Positions 59,134 to 64,000 of a stretch of 64,000 nt of DNA are shown here, piece by piece. Location of the stretch: positions 668,702-732,701 of the forward strand of contig JAQFVV010006473.1 of the NCBI GenBank assembly GCA_028023455.1, written 5' to 3'. Under the pieces are notes generated by a model. It saw only the letters and a list, made by a program, of their open reading frames with translations. It searched no databases and was not told the DNA's origin. The position numbers were made by a program, and so were the translations under genes. Origin of the DNA: Epiperipatus broadwayi (lineage: Eukaryota > Onychophora > Udeonychophora > Euonychophora > Peripatidae). Position 1 is the stretch's first letter. Every line of letters starts with the position of its first letter.

Positions 59134-61070
59134 TGTAGGAGTATATATATACTCATACATACATGTAATCAATATGTATAGATTATATTTGCATTATTAT
59201 TATACTTATGAAAATAAATATATAACTTGTTAATTTACTATTTTTCATTCTTTAAAATGAAAAATGACGTTGTTGACAAAAGACTGTTGACAAAGTGATA
59301 AATGACCTCTGGGTTCATAGTTTATCAAATTAAAGGAAATGAAATTACCTTAGTGTTTTAATATCTAATTGTTATTGCAACAATGAGAATGCGTATGCTT
59401 CAGCGAGCTGATGGAGCGAGATATTATATATTAATTCTATTCTTGTTGTTAGAAGACTAAGGATTCTATTTTTATCAGCTATATTCTCATAAAAACTTCT
59501 ACTATGTTTGATTTCAAAGAATAGTGTAAGTTGAAGTTTGTATTTTGAACAATTGAATACTCATTAGAAGAAATTTCTTATATTTGTTCAAAGAAAGTAA
59601 TCTAAATATATATTTTGTGTTCTATAAAAAAATTGTTTGAATTACGTTTTAAAATCTAAACAGTGTCTTAAAAAAAAGAACATGTTTATAAAAACTTCAT
59701 TCAAATTTAATGTACTTTACATTATAAAGGAAATGCAAAGTGGCTAGAACACAAATATTTATCATGGGATAGATAAAATGCACTTGCCTAATCAAATATA
59801 TATGTGGGAATAACATCGTTTGCTGAATGCCTTAAAATTATAAAGAAATTAGATCTTCAAAATGGAATTATGAATGCCTTAAAATTATAAAAATTAGATC
59901 TTCAAAGTGGAATTATAAAGGTTAATGAAGGAACTTTGTATTAAGAAGTTGAATATAAAGAGGAAACTAAATGTCAACTTAGGATATCCTAATATTATTC
60001 TCTTTAATGTTTAACAACAAAGGAATCAAATAACTGCATCTTCGAAGGATTTTCATTTGCGAGGAACATTAACTTTTGTAAATACCATTTAAGATTTTTG
60101 AAAATTATAATTAGGAAAGTTAATTTCATTTTCTTTATCATCGCATTCATTTTATTATAAAAATGAATAATAAGAGAGAATTAATAATTTAGAATAATTT
60201 TGTTTTTATTTATGATTAATAAAGATTTAAATATCGGTTAATAAATGTTAATTTTGGGAACGGGATAATGTGAACTTGGAGGTAAGAGATTAAATTATTT
60301 TGAAATCCACATATTATTATTTTCTATGACATGACACTACGTTGTTTATACTAATCTAAATAGTTTAATAACAGTAATGTATGATAAATGAATAAATGAT
60401 TAACAATGTTGTGAAGTATATATTTTTATATTAATAAATATAAGTTACAGACAATCATTTTAACAAATGAACGCATTATATACAAATGATTGGATTATTA
60501 TTTGTATAACCCAATTATTGTAAAATAATGGTAATATAAATGTCTAAATATTAGGATACTTATATTCTATATACATTGTAAAATCACATAGTGTTATAAG
60601 TTTAAAAAATATATCTACCATAAGCAAAGAGAATATTTATATTTTTAATATAAGGAGGTAGATATATAACTATTTTTTTTATATATTATAAAAGTTGAAT
60701 TATTTAATTGTTAAATAAATAATTATGTTTTTTATATTAAATGAAGTCTTCAATTTTGTTATATTTGATTTAAAGAGTTAGTGACATTCGTTGTAAATAT
60801 TACTTTAAAATATTGATAGGAACCCCTGAAGAGAGTAAATTGTTAAACTTCCCTGAGTTCGAAATCTGAGCATAACGGTAAAGTTAATTAAGGTGAAAAT
60901 TGATTTGATGTGGTTTAGATATAATAATTTTTTTAATAATAAATTAGTTATTGGGAACAAATATAGTCTTATATCAAAATAAATCACTTCATTTGTGGCA
61001 TCCTATATGAAGACCTTAAATCTGACTATAGTTTAATGTGACCACCTTAACTTATCTTGTTGAGAGGGGG
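59134..61070 (+). repeat. 3' LTR, end in gap
   Basis: Begins TGTAGGAG directly after the PPT. It parallels the 5' LTR to GAGAGGGGG, where the assembly gap begins; by comparison only about 12 bases are missing. It carries about 93 extra bases at 60759-60851 absent from the 5' LTR, plus scattered single-base differences (for example TCATTG versus TCATCG). The TSD after it cannot be seen. Confidence 0.9.
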
Positions 61071-61570
61071 NNNNNNNNNNNNNNNNNNNNNNNNNNNNNN
61101 NNNNNNNNNNNNNNNNNNNNNNNNNNNNNNNNNNNNNNNNNNNNNNNNNNNNNNNNNNNNNNNNNNNNNNNNNNNNNNNNNNNNNNNNNNNNNNNNNNNN
61201 NNNNNNNNNNNNNNNNNNNNNNNNNNNNNNNNNNNNNNNNNNNNNNNNNNNNNNNNNNNNNNNNNNNNNNNNNNNNNNNNNNNNNNNNNNNNNNNNNNNN
61301 NNNNNNNNNNNNNNNNNNNNNNNNNNNNNNNNNNNNNNNNNNNNNNNNNNNNNNNNNNNNNNNNNNNNNNNNNNNNNNNNNNNNNNNNNNNNNNNNNNNN
61401 NNNNNNNNNNNNNNNNNNNNNNNNNNNNNNNNNNNNNNNNNNNNNNNNNNNNNNNNNNNNNNNNNNNNNNNNNNNNNNNNNNNNNNNNNNNNNNNNNNNN
61501 NNNNNNNNNNNNNNNNNNNNNNNNNNNNNNNNNNNNNNNNNNNNNNNNNNNNNNNNNNNNNNNNNNNNNN
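61071..61570. other. Assembly gap, 500 N
   Basis: Exactly 500 N, a conventional placeholder, so true length is unknown. It starts within the last bases of the 3' LTR, which points to repeat-induced assembly failure. All frames translated across it are artefacts. Confidence 0.98.
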
Positions 61571-63656
61571 TATTTGTAATGGTATATAAGGGTCTGTGTG
61601 CAAAGGCCTGCCTTATTCAATGAAGGCTTTCTTAGGCCCCACAGATCTGGGATATAGAATGTAATGATATATGGCATAAGCCCTAAAGTTAATATGTAAG
61701 GAAGAGGATTTATGAAGCAACAACTTTTATAATTACATAAATTGGATTCAAGCCATGTACAAAGAATAGATTTAACATTGCACTCTTTTTCAACATTTCA
61801 AATAGTCTACTGTCAAGGATTTGTCCAAAATAACTCATGAGGCATGATTTACCTGCTAAATATAAAATATAAACAAAGAGAATATTTTATTTTCCAACAA
61901 CTAACTATAGATAATTAAGGTAGCATGTTCAAATTTACTAATGTGAGACAATGTAACTTCTTACCAGTGTCTTTATAGGAAATCATTAGCATTTAGATGT
62001 TCTAAGAGAAATTGGTTAAGTTAATAACACCCAATGAAACAATGATCCCATGTTCTGATAAGTGATTAAAAGGAAAAAGAATCACAAAGTTACTTTAAGT
62101 CAAACAAGTGGTATACCTTTTATTTATAATTAAATATTTATCTTCATTTTTTTTGAATGACAATAATAATAATAAATCAACAAATTACAATTTCTGTTTA
62201 TAAGGTTTTTTTACTTGAATTTAAAATCATTCCTATTCCTATCATTAATTAACCAGATCTATTGGGGTATGCCCATGTCTGCATGAAGATCACTTGTTCT
62301 TTAAAATTATGTAAAATGCAATAATATATGAAAATATTAATAATAATACTCTATTGAAATCAGATAGTTTAAAATCATAGATATGTTTTTAAGAACCAGA
62401 TCACATTAATCTCATAACCAAAAAAAATTAAATAGCCTTGTTTTTTTATAAGCATAGGTATTCTAAATTACATTTCCTTTTGAAATGTTAAATATAAACC
62501 TTCCAACATAATTACTTACAAGATCTTCAGTTATGGTCTAAGAAATTAATATATTCAACTACATTATATGTAATTCTGAGAGTCTATTGATAGGTTATTG
62601 TCAAAATAGTGATTGTAATATTTTAAAGCCAGCTCTCATAAATGATAAATGATTCTGAGTTATACGTATATAACTACACACACATAACATAAAATATTAA
62701 TGGAATAATTCACCCCTTCAAACATGTCTTTAAATTAAATAAGCATACTTCTCATTAAATTATAAGTTATTTTTCAGAAGAAATTAACTGAACTTCAATG
62801 GTAATAATAATACATCTACATGTGTATATAAGTGATCTTCATAAAGACGGACATTAATAAACAGATGCTTAGCATTTATTAAATACTATATGTATACCAG
62901 ATGTATATTCAATGTATTTCTTACCCCACCCTCTCAAAAAAGAAGAAAAATAATAAATGATATCTTTGTTTCATCATGAATGGACCAAAATTAAAATAAA
63001 ATGTGTGTACTTTAATAAATAAAAAATATAATGAGATCATATTACCATTTAGTTTCTTTTTTAATAATATACTTTTGAAAATTGACAGTTGTCTGAAGTG
63101 TCAATATTCATCCTTATGTAAATTTTATTAACATGTCAAATGATCTCTAATGATGAGTGCAAGAATTTAAAACATTTGAAATTGATTTTTTTGAAGTATC
63201 TTTTTATCCCAATTAAACCAAGACAAATCAATGGAAAATAACACAATTATTTTATATGGTTTTAAATAATCCTTAAACTGATTTTTGGGATGGAAATAGC
63301 TACTCATTTTCATTGTGATTTATTTTCAAAAGCATGTCTGTTGATAATTTCTCTTTCCTTCTACATATGGTGATTATTGGGGAAGGCTAAAAGCAGAATG
63401 GAATAAATTCTCAGATTCCTCTACTCAGTCATTCTTGAATGCAGATAAAATTTTGCAATAATGTCAAAAATAGAAAAAAAAATGACAATAACAAAATTTC
63501 TTATTCTTCTTATAATGATCAATGTCAATAATAATCACCCTGGTTACTATGGCATCTAGCATATATTTTCATGAGAAACTGACTTAAACTCTATTGTCAG
63601 CAAACTATTGATCTTCAAAAAAATCTTAATATTTTACAATGGTATAATATATTATA

Positions 63657-63714
<58 letters not shown>

Positions 63715-64000
63715 ACCCTCTCTTCCAGGAAATATAATATTAAAATAAAATGGGTCTAGCTCAGTTAATGATTATGCTTGGCTAAATGCATATAATTGAC
63801 AAATAAAATTACTCTATGTTAATATTAATTATTCTATTAGCTCAAATTAATAAAACAATAATATTGGTTTAGTTTACTAAATAAATAAATAAATATTTCT
63901 TAAATCATGAGACTTGGAAGTGAGATACAAGTGGTAATAAAGAATACATTGAGCCAATATCCCCAGGATACTACCTCAATGGCATAAGAACACTATTTCC
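61571..64000. other. Non-coding AT-rich flank
   Basis: No gene supported. It includes a (TA)n block at 63662-63711. I see no LTR-element sequence after the gap. Confidence 0.5.
63662..63711. repeat. (TA)n microsatellite
   Basis: Pure dinucleotide array of about 50 bases. Confidence 0.95.

Larger units (their letters stand above)
53291..61070 (+). mobile_element. LTR retrotransposon with gag and protease only
   Basis: 5' LTR 53291-55150, internal region 55151-59133 (about 4.0 kb), 3' LTR from 59134 into the gap. A PBS-like TGGCGCACACAACTAGGG begins at 55153, two bases after the LTR end, and a polypurine tract GAGGGGAAA (59125-59133) abuts the 3' LTR. The LTRs begin TGTAGGAG and the 5' one ends …TTACA (TG…CA). 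Coding: coiled-coil gag pieces (55508-57564) and an aspartic protease (57612-58191). No RT, RNase H or integrase motif was found in 58192-59133, which is AT-rich and non-coding. The LTRs are nearly identical apart from one ~93-bp indel, so insertion was recent. Non-autonomous by content. Confidence 0.88.

Noticed and set aside
61033-61677. Four long frames across the N gap
   Set aside because: They are runs of unknown residues created by the 500-N gap.

Overview
The window is a very AT-rich (by eye well over 70% A+T), repeat-laden stretch of a eukaryotic, almost certainly invertebrate, nuclear genome. The signs are long (TA)n, (TTA)n and (CA)n microsatellites, LINEs of the RTE and jockey-like types, Penelope-like elements (PLEs), an LTR retrotransposon, foldback repeats, tRNA-like SINE remnants and a 500-N scaffold gap. 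I find no convincing host gene, no bacterial-style operon, no CRISPR array and no rRNA. The gag type of the LTR element and the RTE type are of a kind common in arthropods such as Hemiptera, but species assignment is inference only.

Layout. 1-8.3 kb: non-coding, with a GC-richer first 1.3 kb carrying two hairpins, a T/G-rich minisatellite (2.74-3.3 kb), a (TTA)n block (6.2 kb) and a 215-bp polypurine tract (7.67-7.88 kb). 8.3-12.1 kb: a cluster of related retroelements. These are a 289-bp repeat with 14-bp target-site duplications (TSDs), a 5'-truncated PLE with a GIY-YIG endonuclease between 120-bp inverted repeats, a 550-bp palindrome built from another PLE 3' end, and two more copies of the short repeat. 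12.1-24.3 kb: mostly anonymous AT-rich sequence with a SINE remnant, a diverged tandem duplication and two foldback families. 24.3-27.6 kb: a near-full-length RTE-type LINE on the minus strand with a few disabling lesions. 28.7-29.25 kb: a compound copy of the short repeat with a perfect 14-bp TSD. 32-33.4 kb, 38-39.2 kb and 40.1-41.2 kb: heavily decayed LINE RT/EN, PLE and RTE relics. 46.2 kb: a small foldback element. 46.7-51.1 kb: a decayed jockey-like LINE (gag zinc knuckle, endonuclease, RT). 53.3-61.07 kb: an LTR retrotransposon with 1.86-kb LTRs, a coiled-coil-rich gag and an aspartic protease but no reverse transcriptase or integrase, its 3' LTR running into the N gap. 61.6-64 kb: non-coding.

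The most interesting signal is a family of short (about 290-300 bp) repeats carrying a hammerhead-ribozyme-like core and flanked by 14-bp TSDs, lying beside a PLE whose own flanking repeats also carry hammerhead-like motifs on opposite strands. This resembles an animal retrozyme/PLE partnership: PLE-encoded RT/EN would be the mobilising enzyme and the short repeats its non-autonomous passengers. The second notable object is the gag-protease-only LTR element, which would depend on an RT and integrase supplied in trans.
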